The translations under genes were made by a program, and so were the position numbers. Positions 1 through 6,177 of a DNA stretch of 7,046 nucleotides are shown here, piece by piece (the stretch's first letter is position 1; each line of letters opens with the position of its first letter). This DNA is from Actinomyces viscosus (lineage in GTDB: Bacteria; Bacteroidota; Bacteroidia; Flavobacteriales_D; Crocinitomicaceae). Under the pieces are notes generated by a model that searched no databases, had not been told where the DNA came from, and was given only the letters and a program-made list of their open reading frames with translations. The stretch is from contig CALPVI020000087.1 in the NCBI GenBank assembly GCA_943326975.2, positions 1-7,046 on the forward strand, given 5' to 3'.

Positions 1-936
1 AGGGCAGGAGGTGATGCATTTGCTACAGCTAAATTATTTCAATTATTATTTCAACAGGATGCAAAAAATCTTGCTACCTTCTTACAAGAAGATGTAAATC
101 CTAAAATTTTTCACCCCAATTTTGATGTAAATGATTTAGATGAAATTCCGGATAAAACAGGTGTTTACAAATTTTACAATGATGTTAATCAAATAATTTA
201 TATAGGTAAGAGTAAACATATCAAAAAAAGGATAAATCAACATTTAAGAAATACTAAAACTAAAAAAGGCTTACAATTAATTAAGGAGATTGCACGTGTA
301 GAATTTGAATTAACAGGCTCAGAATTGATAGCATTATTACTAGAATCATCCTTGATTAAGGAACACAAGCCAATTTTTAATTCAAGACTTAAACGAAATA
401 AATTTCCATTCGGTCTTTTCGATTACGAAGATGAAGCAGGTTATATTCGGCTTTTTACAGCGAATACAGCCAAAACTAATGCCGATCCTATTTTGAGTTT
501 TACAACCAAAAAAGAAGCTACAGATGCTCTATTTAAAATAGTCGAAAAATATAATTTATGTCAAAAATTATGTGATTTGTATACCTCAAGTTCATCTTGT
601 TTTCAATATGAAATCAAACAATGTAACGGAGCTTGTATTAAAATAGAAACTCCGGAGTCATATAATGAAAGATGTAATCAATTGATAAAAGATTTATCAT
701 TTGAAGAAAACAATTTTTACATTGTCGAAAATGGGCGTCAAAAAGGTGAAAAAAGTATTTTATTATTTGAAAATGGTACTTTTAAAGGATATGGATATGT
801 TCCTTTTCACGTTCAATATTCACCAGTTGATAAATGGAAAAAGCACATTACCTTAATTCAAGAAGATAAGGATGCTCGAACTATCATTATCACTTATTTG
901 AATTTGAATACGAATCTCACGCTAATGCCATTCTAA
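1..936 (+). CDS. DnaQ-type 3'-5' exonuclease fused to UvrC/Cho-like GIY-YIG nuclease, 5'-truncated by the window edge
   Basis: Only the last 311 codons are present; the frame is open from base 1, so the start lies outside the window. The fragment opens with RAGGDAFATAKLF, which fits the ExoIII motif (HxAxxDA) at the end of a DEDDh exonuclease domain of the DNA polymerase III epsilon type. A GIY-YIG domain follows: GVY at fragment residues 54-56, YIG at 67-69, Arg77, and a probable catalytic Glu115 in LLLESSLIK. Residues 191-212 hold C-x8-C-x7-C-x3-C within CFQYEIKQCNGAC, which matches the cysteine region of UvrC and Cho that in UvrC is reported to bind an Fe-S cluster. The UvrC C-terminal half (RNase H-like nuclease and HhH) is absent. 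By family, a cytosolic repair enzyme combining exonuclease and 3'-side incision activities is expected. A TTG at 325 can be read as a start but falls inside the GIY-YIG domain, so it is not the true start. Exonuclease-UvrC fusions are known in mycobacteria and occur in Bacteroidota. The substrate is not established. Confidence 0.88.
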   Translation, partial: RAGGDAFATAKLFQLLFQQDAKNLATFLQEDVNPKIFHPNFDVNDLDEIPDKTGVYKFYNDVNQIIYIGKSKHIKKRINQHLRNTKTKKGLQLIKEIARVEFELTGSELIALLLESSLIKEHKPIFNSRLKRNKFPFGLFDYEDEAGYIRLFTANTAKTNADPILSFTTKKEATDALFKIVEKYNLCQKLCDLYTSSSSCFQYEIKQCNGACIKIETPESYNERCNQLIKDLSFEENNFYIVENGRQKGEKSILLFENGTFKGYGYVPFHVQYSPVDKWKKHITLIQEDKDARTIIITYLNLNTNLTLMPF

Positions 937-967
937 AAAAAAATAGTTGACCAAAAAGCCAACTATT
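935..967 (-). terminator. Rho-independent terminator between convergent genes, mainly for menB
   Basis: AATAGTTG (942-949) pairs perfectly with CAACTATT (960-967) around a 10-nt loop. Read on the minus strand, the hairpin is followed at once by a long T tract (complement of the A run at 935-943), a canonical terminator 27 nt past the menB stop. On the plus strand it is followed only by CATTTTATAATTC, so it would stop the exonuclease/GIY-YIG transcript less strongly. The A run overlaps the stop codon of that gene. Confidence 0.8.
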
Positions 968-993
968 CATTTTATAATTCTATTTAGTATTTA

Positions 994-1815
994 TCAAGGG
1001 AATTTTGGAAACTGTTGAAAGTTTGGTTGTCTTTTTTCTAAGAAAGCATGTTTTCCTTCTTGTGCTTCTTGCGTTAAATAGTACATTAAAGTAGCATCTC
1101 CAGCTAATTCCATGATACCATGTTGTCCATCTAATTCAGCATTTAATCCTCGCTTAATCATTCTGATAGCCAATGGACTTCTAGTCATGATTGTTCTGCA
1201 CCATTCTACAGTTGTTTCTTCCAATTTATCAAAAGGAACTACTTTGTTTACCATTCCCATATCCTCAGCTTCTTTAGCAGAATATTGATTACATAAGAAC
1301 CAAATTTCTCTTGCTTTCTTTTGACCAACGTGTCTTGCTAAATAAGATGAACCAAAACCTCCATCAAAACTTCCAACTTTTGGACCTGTTTGTCCAAATA
1401 TTGCATTTTCAGAAGCAATTGTTAAATCGCAAACCACATGCAATACATGTCCTCCACCGATTGCGTATCCATTCACCATAGCAATAACTGGTTTAGGCAT
1501 AGATCGAATTGCTTTGTGTAAATCCAATACATTTAATCTAGGCACACCATTTTCAGAAATGTATCCACCAATTCCTTTTACATTTTGATCGCCACCTGAA
1601 CAAAAAGCTTTATCTCCAGCACCGGTTAATACAATGACATTTATATCATTTCGTTCTCTACAAATATTCATTGCATCTAACATATCCATGTTAGTTTCAG
1701 GTCTGAAAGCATTGTAAACTCTTGGTCTGTTTATCGTTATTTTTGCAATACCTTCAAAAAATTCAAACTTTATATCTGAATATTCTTTGATAGATGTCCA
1801 ATTAAATTTTGACAT
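994..1815 (-). CDS. menB: 1,4-dihydroxy-2-naphthoyl-CoA synthase (MenB)
   Basis: MenB is a crotonase-fold enzyme that closes the naphthoquinone ring of o-succinylbenzoyl-CoA to give 1,4-dihydroxy-2-naphthoyl-CoA in menaquinone synthesis. The 273-aa protein is collinear with E. coli MenB (285 aa) over almost its whole length. Oxyanion-hole segments are visible at FCSGGDQ (71-77) and the Gly run at 120-122. GQTGPKVGSFDGG (141-153) carries Gln142 and Gly144, equivalent to E. coli Gln154 and Gly156; with Trp172 these mark the bicarbonate-dependent type I class. Ser149, Asp151 and Tyr246 align with E. coli Ser161, Asp163 and Tyr258. The C-terminal EGKHAFLEKRQPNF is typical of the family. The start is set by the collinear N-terminus; no Shine-Dalgarno is seen, as usual in Bacteroidota. 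No other men gene is in the window. It lies 56 nt downstream of the acetyltransferase gene with no terminator between, so it could be the last gene of that operon. A weak box TAATTTTA (1829-1836) is too close to the start to be a convincing own promoter. Confidence 0.96.
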   Translation of the reverse strand: MSKFNWTSIKEYSDIKFEFFEGIAKITINRPRVYNAFRPETNMDMLDAMNICRERNDINVIVLTGAGDKAFCSGGDQNVKGIGGYISENGVPRLNVLDLHKAIRSMPKPVIAMVNGYAIGGGHVLHVVCDLTIASENAIFGQTGPKVGSFDGGFGSSYLARHVGQKKAREIWFLCNQYSAKEAEDMGMVNKVVPFDKLEETTVEWCRTIMTRSPLAIRMIKRGLNAELDGQHGIMELAGDATLMYYLTQEAQEGKHAFLEKRQPNFQQFPKFP

Positions 1816-1871
1816 AATTTTTTTAGTGTAAAATTAATAAAACTGAAGAAATGAAATCCTATTTTAATAAA

Positions 1872-2765
1872 TTATTCCCCATTGGGAGTGTACATGGTGA
1901 TGCCTTTTTCATGATATGCTTTTATAAGAATTTCAAAAAACAATTTAGCATCAACTAATAAAGATGGCGCGTTTCCTATTTTTATTTTTTTTAACGCTCC
2001 TTTTTCTTCAAGTAAAGGAATTAAACCATCGCATTTTCTTTTTTTAGATTGTTCAGGATTATGAACTTTGGTTTTCATTTTTCGTAACGTTCCATTTTCA
2101 AAGAGAATATTCACTTCAAATTCTTCATTATGATAAATGGGATATTTAAAATTTTCTATTGCATCTTCGATTGTATGAAGATTAGTACCAGCATTGTCAA
2201 AAGTAACTCCTAAATAGAGTATTTTACCTGCTTTTTCGGATATTTTATAAAATGGGCTATTTTGATTATAAGGAGTAATATTTCCGAAATGATGACCTAC
2301 TAAATAATCTGAATCAGGACCTATACAAGATACGGGTTCAGTTGGGTGTGCACTTCTTTGTGCTTTAGGTAATTTTCTGAAGTATTCAGAAATACCTCCC
2401 AATTTAGAAATAGCATTTTTTACATCAAAAAAATCTAATTCTCTTATATAATCGATTTGAAATTTAGCATTTGGTGAGTTGGGCATTAACAGGTTTCCAT
2501 TTTCTCCAACAACTTCTAATAGAGCTTCAACAACGTCTTTTGGTCCGTTTTCAACATATCCAATTTTTGATAAACTTGAATGAACCAATAAGGTTTCTCC
2601 TTTTTTTATTCCAATAGCTTCAAATTCTTTAATCAGTTCCTTTTTGGTTATAATTTTACCTTGTAAAAGGTCTTTTTTAAGTTGTTGATTTATTTTTTTC
2701 TTTTTAAATTCTCTAAATTTTTCTAGTAAAAATGTTGGAATTAATCTTCGAATAAAATTTCTCAT
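1872..2765 (-). CDS. AAC(3)-family (Antibiotic_NAT fold) N-acetyltransferase, natural substrate unknown
   Basis: The protein has the signature of the aminoglycoside 3-N-acetyltransferase family (also YokD-like). VHSSLSKIGYVENGP (61-75) and the MP at 94-95 form the N-terminal core. RSAHPTEPVSCIGP (137-150) corresponds to the family's SHP..S..A.G segment. GKILYLGVTFDNAGTNLHTIE (180-200) carries the family's T-x-x-H-x-x-E type motif with His197 and Glu200, likely the acetyl-CoA-dependent catalytic pair. The core starts near residue 40. Before it is a basic stretch of about 37 residues (MRNFIRRLIPTFLLEKFREF, then KKKK) that could form an amphipathic helix at a membrane; it is not a cleavable signal peptide. 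The gene begins 9 nt after the TonB-like gene, so it is almost certainly co-transcribed with it. Family members are often called resistance genes, but many in Bacteroidota probably acetylate amino sugars or other amines. The operon context favours a cell-envelope substrate here, which is an inference. Base composition matches its neighbours, with no sign of recent transfer. Confidence 0.85.
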   Translation of the reverse strand: MRNFIRRLIPTFLLEKFREFKKKKINQQLKKDLLQGKIITKKELIKEFEAIGIKKGETLLVHSSLSKIGYVENGPKDVVEALLEVVGENGNLLMPNSPNAKFQIDYIRELDFFDVKNAISKLGGISEYFRKLPKAQRSAHPTEPVSCIGPDSDYLVGHHFGNITPYNQNSPFYKISEKAGKILYLGVTFDNAGTNLHTIEDAIENFKYPIYHNEEFEVNILFENGTLRKMKTKVHNPEQSKKRKCDGLIPLLEEKGALKKIKIGNAPSLLVDAKLFFEILIKAYHEKGITMYTPNGE

Positions 2766-2774
2766 AGTGATTTA

Positions 2775-3554
2775 TTATTGAGAAACAAAGGAGTAATAAA
2801 TTTTACCGTTTTGAGTTTCAGTAGCACTTGAAGAATAATCAAAACGAGACATTTTAGCATATTTAACAGCTTGTTCAATCATGCATTCATTTGCATTTCG
2901 ACTCGCGGCAGGATCGTAATCAGCTTGTATGACATTTCCATTTTTGTTCACTCGAATTTTTACTACAACCGTACCGTTTGCACCTATTCCACATGTATAA
3001 CCAGGATTTCGTACGTTCCATGAATTATTTTGGTGTGGGAAACGATTACTTAAATCATAACTCACTAATGTTTGACCATCAAATTTATTAGAATTATTTG
3101 AGCTGTTAGAGGAAGGATTTGTGGATGTGCTTTTTTTATTGTTTTTGTCCGCTTGTAGATTTTTAGACCTTTCTTCTATTATTTTTTTTACTTCTTGATT
3201 GTATTGACTACTTCTTGCTTCATCTTTAAATCGTTGCTCTGCATCATAAGCGGCTTTAGCTCCATCATATGTTTCCTTTACATTTTCACTATAATTGGTA
3301 TTTGAAGCTTTTCTTGTGTCGTTTAAATCTTTGACTGTATTAGATAAGTTTTTCGTATTTTGAACTTGTTGAATCTCCATGTTTTCTGAGGTGATTTCAA
3401 GTTTTTCAGGCTCAATTAGACTTATTTCTTCATCATAAGAAGATATTTCTACGTCACGAGAAATGGATTCTAATTGAAGAAAAACAAAAATGCCAATATA
3501 GACAGCTACCGCAAGAGTTAATGCAAATAATATTCTATCAGAAAGCTTATTCAT
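2775..3554 (-). CDS. Membrane-anchored TonB-like protein with C-terminal TonB domain
   Basis: The 259-aa protein has one N-terminal transmembrane segment (about residues 9-28) after a short basic start, the topology of TonB with the body in the periplasm. Residues 35-160 are a low-complexity linker: acidic around 40-60, then rich in Asn, Lys, Glu and Ser with probable coiled coil near 85-140, and a Ser/Asn tract at 141-156. It lacks the Pro-rich linker of classical TonB. Residues 185-259 resemble the Bacteroidota TonB C-terminal domain: NGTVVVKIRVNKNGNV (193-208), a helix with EQAVKYAKMSRFD (227-239) and the terminal GKIYYSF (250-256). Cys188 and Cys224 lie in this domain and could form a disulfide. 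The ATG overlaps the last 8 nt of the WG-repeat gene, implying translational coupling. No ExbB/ExbD gene is in the window. A role in passing force or making contact with an outer-membrane or periplasmic partner is inferred; a receptor cannot be named. Confidence 0.75.
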   Translation of the reverse strand: MNKLSDRILFALTLAVAVYIGIFVFLQLESISRDVEISSYDEEISLIEPEKLEITSENMEIQQVQNTKNLSNTVKDLNDTRKASNTNYSENVKETYDGAKAAYDAEQRFKDEARSSQYNQEVKKIIEERSKNLQADKNNKKSTSTNPSSNSSNNSNKFDGQTLVSYDLSNRFPHQNNSWNVRNPGYTCGIGANGTVVVKIRVNKNGNVIQADYDPAASRNANECMIEQAVKYAKMSRFDYSSSATETQNGKIYYSFVSQ

Positions 3555-5664
3555 TCGTTACTTTTGGTGAAATGATTTTATTTTCAGGTAAGTAAAGATA
3601 GTTTACTTCTCCCGATTTAACTAAAAGTAATAAATCTTTATTGATAATTCGAATTTGTTGGTATTCAGTTGGTACAATTTCTTTTCCATTCGTTTTGTAA
3701 ACACCAAAATTTGGACCTCTTGATACGATAACTTTATCTAAGTCAAGAGGTTTGATTCCTGTAAAATTTAATGGGATAGTTACATTTCCTTTTGCATCGA
3801 TCATTCCGAACAAAGTTAATTTTTGTACAATTCCATATCCGTTTTTAAAACTCTCAGCATCTTCAAATTGTGCTTGTACAATTGTATTATTGGACATATC
3901 TATGTATCCCCAATCTTTCCCTTTAGTAAATGCCATCAAAGGAGAGAAAGAACCTAGTTTAGTATAAGTTGCAGGTATAATAAATTTTCCAAATTGTTCT
4001 ATAACTCCGAATTTACCTTTATAACTTACAACGGCATATGAACCTTTAAATTGACTTAACTCAATAGCATTTGCATAGTCATCGAATTTGAAATCTAATA
4101 GTATTTGTCCTTTACCATCTATGTAACCAATTTTACCATTCTTAACGACAACTGCACGATCATTAACCAAATTACCAATTTTGTCAAATTGAGCTGAATC
4201 AACTATTTGACAATTTCTTTTCATTAGACCAAATTTTTCATTTTCTTCAAATACCAATAATGAATCGTTGAAAAAATGAATGTTATCGTAGGCAGGTGGA
4301 ATGATGTAGCTACCAAAATTATCAATATAGGCTTGTTTATCATTTACTTGAACCTTTGCAATTCCTTTTGAAAATGAAAAAGCTTCGTTGAATTTAGAGG
4401 AAATTCTTTGAGCACCTGTTTTATCATAATATCCATATAAACTATCTTTAAGACCATAAATTAGTCCTTCAGAAAAAACGCCTAAATCTTTAAAGTGAAT
4501 ATCAAAAATGATTTGACCAGAACGATCTATAATTCCAACCTTTCCATTTTGTTCTATAATTGCTCTACCATCTTCAAAATCAGATCCAGTGTCGTATTTA
4601 AAGTCAATTATGACATTATTTGCCTTGTCTATATATCCATATTTATTATTCTTAACAGCGAATGCTAATCCTTCTTCAAATAATCCTAGTGCTTCATACT
4701 CCGGTTTAACTATAATATTTCCTTCATAGTCCATTAATCCATACAATGAATTTTGTTTGAATGGCAACAATCTCAATTTAGCTAATTTAAGATCATTTTC
4801 TATATCATCTTTGTAGGGATATTCAGGGAAATCTTTTTTAAATTGAACGATTCTTTCGTCAGAATAATTATACATGTAAAGTTGGTATAATCTTTTCCAT
4901 GCATTTCCAGTATTTCTATTAGAAGGATATGCTTTAATAAAAGCATTAAAATCCTCTATTGTATTTGCTTGTGTAGAGAGTTCATAAATTCTATCATCCG
5001 CTTCTTTTACATAGGGATTATCTGGAAATTGTTTGACAAAAGATAAATAGGAAGAAAGTAATCCTGAATTTGTTTGTTCTCTATATTGTGTTAAATTAAA
5101 CTGCTTGAATGCGTTAGCATGTAATTCACTTGTTGGATACAAAGTTAAAAACTCATTGTAAGCAGCTGAGCTATTTGTATTTTTAGCAATTTCAAAAGCA
5201 ATAGAATCTCTTTTTGTTATTGCATCAAATTTTTCATTTGACCATTCAAAATTTTTAATAAATAAATTAAATGTTTCTAAGGCATTTTGTTTTTTAACAA
5301 TTTCATACGTGGCAGCGCTTATCTTACTTCTAAGATCGATAATACTTAAATACTCAAAACCGTATTTTTTTAATTTTTCCTTGTCCTTACTATTCAAAAG
5401 TGAATAAGTAGACTCTGAAATATTGATGTATTTATAGGCAGAATCTAATGAATGAAAAGGATTGTCAGTTTTGTAATAAATTGTAGCTAATCCAAAAGCA
5501 GAAGGAGAGGCTTGTTTTTTTATTGTTGAATAAAAAATTTCTTTTGCCTCAAAATAATTGTAGCTATTTAATGCTTCAAATCCTTTTTCTATTTTTCCTG
5601 CTAAAAGCGAAAAAGTAGAAAATAAGATAAATAGAGATAGTATGATATTTCTTTTTGATTTCAT
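3547..5664 (-). CDS. Secreted protein with helical (TPR-like) repeats followed by WG repeats
   Basis: The 705-aa protein begins with a Sec signal peptide: basic MKSKR, a hydrophobic core at about 6-21, and possible cleavage near LLAGK (20-24). There is no lipobox cysteine, so it is probably periplasmic or secreted. Residues 25-130 look like TPR helices (GFEALNSYNYFEAKEIF). Residues 130-285 contain five periodic copies of a (Y/F)xxFxxx(Y/F)P-type helical repeat. Residues 300-695 are 11 to 12 WG-type beta repeats of about 34 aa with cores such as YGYIDKANN, VGIIDRSGQ and WGYIDMSNN. No catalytic motif is seen, so a scaffold or ligand-binding role is most likely; WG repeats have no settled biochemical function. 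It is the first gene of a minus-strand operon. The start is supported by the signal peptide and lies 48 nt downstream of a weak promoter-like box. The stop overlaps the TonB-like gene start. Confidence 0.8.
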   Translation of the reverse strand: MKSKRNIILSLFILFSTFSLLAGKIEKGFEALNSYNYFEAKEIFYSTIKKQASPSAFGLATIYYKTDNPFHSLDSAYKYINISESTYSLLNSKDKEKLKKYGFEYLSIIDLRSKISAATYEIVKKQNALETFNLFIKNFEWSNEKFDAITKRDSIAFEIAKNTNSSAAYNEFLTLYPTSELHANAFKQFNLTQYREQTNSGLLSSYLSFVKQFPDNPYVKEADDRIYELSTQANTIEDFNAFIKAYPSNRNTGNAWKRLYQLYMYNYSDERIVQFKKDFPEYPYKDDIENDLKLAKLRLLPFKQNSLYGLMDYEGNIIVKPEYEALGLFEEGLAFAVKNNKYGYIDKANNVIIDFKYDTGSDFEDGRAIIEQNGKVGIIDRSGQIIFDIHFKDLGVFSEGLIYGLKDSLYGYYDKTGAQRISSKFNEAFSFSKGIAKVQVNDKQAYIDNFGSYIIPPAYDNIHFFNDSLLVFEENEKFGLMKRNCQIVDSAQFDKIGNLVNDRAVVVKNGKIGYIDGKGQILLDFKFDDYANAIELSQFKGSYAVVSYKGKFGVIEQFGKFIIPATYTKLGSFSPLMAFTKGKDWGYIDMSNNTIVQAQFEDAESFKNGYGIVQKLTLFGMIDAKGNVTIPLNFTGIKPLDLDKVIVSRGPNFGVYKTNGKEIVPTEYQQIRIINKDLLLLVKSGEVNYLYLPENKIISPKVTNE
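3580..4767 (-). repeat. WG-repeat array (11 to 12 units) in the secreted repeat protein
   Basis: Unit cores of the form (Y/F/W)G(Y/L/V/M)(I/M)D..G begin at residues 308, 342, 376, 410, 445, 478, 512, 552, 585, 619 and 653, with a degenerate last unit near 689. Spacing is 33-36 residues except one step of 40. Within units, the core is followed by a hydrophobic strand (often with II), an F/Y residue and a turn with EEG/EDG/SEG-like residues. The DNA copies have diverged, so this is an old protein-level repeat rather than a recent tandem duplication. Confidence 0.85.
4810..5277 (-). repeat. Five-unit helical repeat, (Y/F)xxFxxx(Y/F)P-type motif
   Basis: Related segments occur at residues 132 (FNLFIKNF), 169 (YNEFLTLYP), 206 (YLSFVKQFP), 239 (FNAFIKAYP) and 272 (IVQFKKDFP), a spacing of 37, 37, 33 and 33 residues. 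Between them lie polar turns followed by a second helix with A..R.YEL-like residues (for example EADDRIYEL at 221-229). This fits TPR-like helical hairpins of the kind seen in BamD/YbgF-type periplasmic proteins. The match is by eye. Confidence 0.65.
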
Positions 5665-5705
5665 CTTAAAGCATTATGTTTTGTTTTTAACGTAATTATT
5701 CGTTG

Positions 5706-5713
5706 TAAAGTTA
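5706..5713 (-). promoter_or_regulatory. Possible -7 box for the WG-repeat/TonB-like/acetyltransferase operon
   Basis: On the minus strand this reads TAACTTTA, one mismatch from the Bacteroidota -7 consensus TAnnTTTG. It lies about 42 nt upstream of the WG-repeat start and just downstream of the rpmE2 terminator, where a promoter is needed. No clear TTG -33 element is seen at the usual distance. Confidence 0.3.
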
Positions 5714-5730
5714 CATTCGGATTTAAACTA

Positions 5731-5755
5731 AAAAAGCTTCCTACAAGGAAGCTTT
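5731..5755 (-). terminator. Rho-independent terminator of rpmE2
   Basis: AAAGCTTCCT (5733-5742) and AGGAAGCTTT (5746-5755) form a perfect 10-bp stem with a 3-nt loop. On the minus strand it is followed by a run of Ts (complement of 5730-5735). It begins 21 nt past the rpmE2 stop codon, so rpmE2 is separated transcriptionally from the WG-repeat operon on the same strand. Confidence 0.9.
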
Positions 5756-5776
5756 AATATGATTGACGTTATCAAA

Positions 5777-6034
5777 TTATTTTTTGATGTGACGTGCGTA
5801 ACGATTTTGGAATTTATCAATACGACCCGCAGTATCTACGAATTGAACGATACCTGTAAAGAATGGGTGAGATTTGTGAGAGATATCTAATTTTACCAAT
5901 GGATACTCAACACCATCTTCCCATGTAATAGTATCAGACGTAGTTGCACATGATGGGCAAACAAACGCATAATCGTTAGACATATCTTTGAATACAACTA
6001 ATCTGTAATCTTCTGGGTGTATACCTGCTTTCAT
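5777..6034 (-). CDS. rpmE2: 50S ribosomal protein L31 type B, with an extra CPSC pair
   Basis: This 85-aa protein is a component of the large ribosomal subunit. MKAGIHPEDYRLVVFKDMS at the N-terminus, GVEYPLVKLDIS (41-52), SHPFFTG (55-61) and DTAGRIDKFQNRYA (67-80) are the type B L31 hallmarks, and the length is normal for type B. Type A L31 binds zinc through four cysteines; at the equivalent sites this protein has non-cysteine residues (Asp17, Ser19, Ser52, Ser55), as expected for the zinc-independent form. Unusually, it carries a C-x2-C pair, Cys26 and Cys29 (FVCPSCA), in a strand where type A sequences have a RST-like segment. The gene is monocistronic: its own promoter box lies upstream and a strong hairpin terminator follows. 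No Zur-like operator could be recognised, although zinc-dependent control of type B L31 is known in other bacteria. Confidence 0.95.
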   Translation of the reverse strand: MKAGIHPEDYRLVVFKDMSNDYAFVCPSCATTSDTITWEDGVEYPLVKLDISHKSHPFFTGIVQFVDTAGRIDKFQNRYARHIKK

Positions 6035-6076
6035 CTTAATATTTTATTTTCTGTTCGTTCTATGTAAATCGGAGTG

Positions 6077-6084
6077 CAAATTTA
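6077..6084 (-). promoter_or_regulatory. -7 promoter box of rpmE2
   Basis: The minus strand reads TAAATTTG, an exact match to the Bacteroidota -7 consensus TAnnTTTG. It sits 42 nt upstream of the rpmE2 ATG, predicting a leader of about 36 nt. The -33 TTG element is not clear; the upstream DNA is A/T tracts. Confidence 0.55.
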
Positions 6085-6147
6085 TAATAAAGATTTTAAT
6101 TTTCATCATTTTTTTTCAAAATTAAAATAAACTTTCATCTTATTCGT

Positions 6148-6155
6148 TATTTTTG
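6148..6155 (+). promoter_or_regulatory. -7 promoter box of the lipoprotein gene
   Basis: TATTTTTG matches TAnnTTTG exactly and lies 22 nt upstream of the ATG at 6178, predicting a very short leader of about 15 nt. It is divergent from the rpmE2 promoter; the two boxes are about 63 nt apart across an A/T-rich spacer. No TTG -33 element was found, and in such T-rich DNA a chance match is possible. Confidence 0.45.
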
Positions 6156-6177
6156 GGGGAATAAAGCCTGTTTTTAC

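Noticed and set aside
325..936. A separate 203-residue gene starting at TTG 325
   Set aside because: The same frame is open from base 1 and encodes the GIY-YIG motif and ExoIII motif upstream; a start at 325 would cut the nuclease domain in half.
1829..1836. TAATTTTA on the minus strand as a menB -7 box
   Set aside because: It misses the final G of TAnnTTTG and would leave a leader of only about 7-9 nt; the region is A/T-rich enough for chance matches.
1872..2765. Calling the AAC(3)-family gene an aminoglycoside-resistance gene
   Set aside because: Family fold does not fix the substrate, there is no mobile element or resistance context, and composition matches the neighbours.
3752..3967. 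A 71-residue plus-strand reading frame
   Set aside because: It is antisense to the WG-repeat array, has no recognisable domain and no supporting start signal; it is a shadow of the repeat gene.
3580..4767. Repeat array as a recent DNA tandem duplication or CRISPR-like array
   Set aside because: The repeats are visible only at protein level; DNA units are diverged, with no identical repeats or spacers.
5665..5776. A small gene or RNA between rpmE2 and the WG-repeat gene
   Set aside because: Its 112 nt are accounted for by the rpmE2 terminator and a probable promoter; no open frame or further structure was seen.
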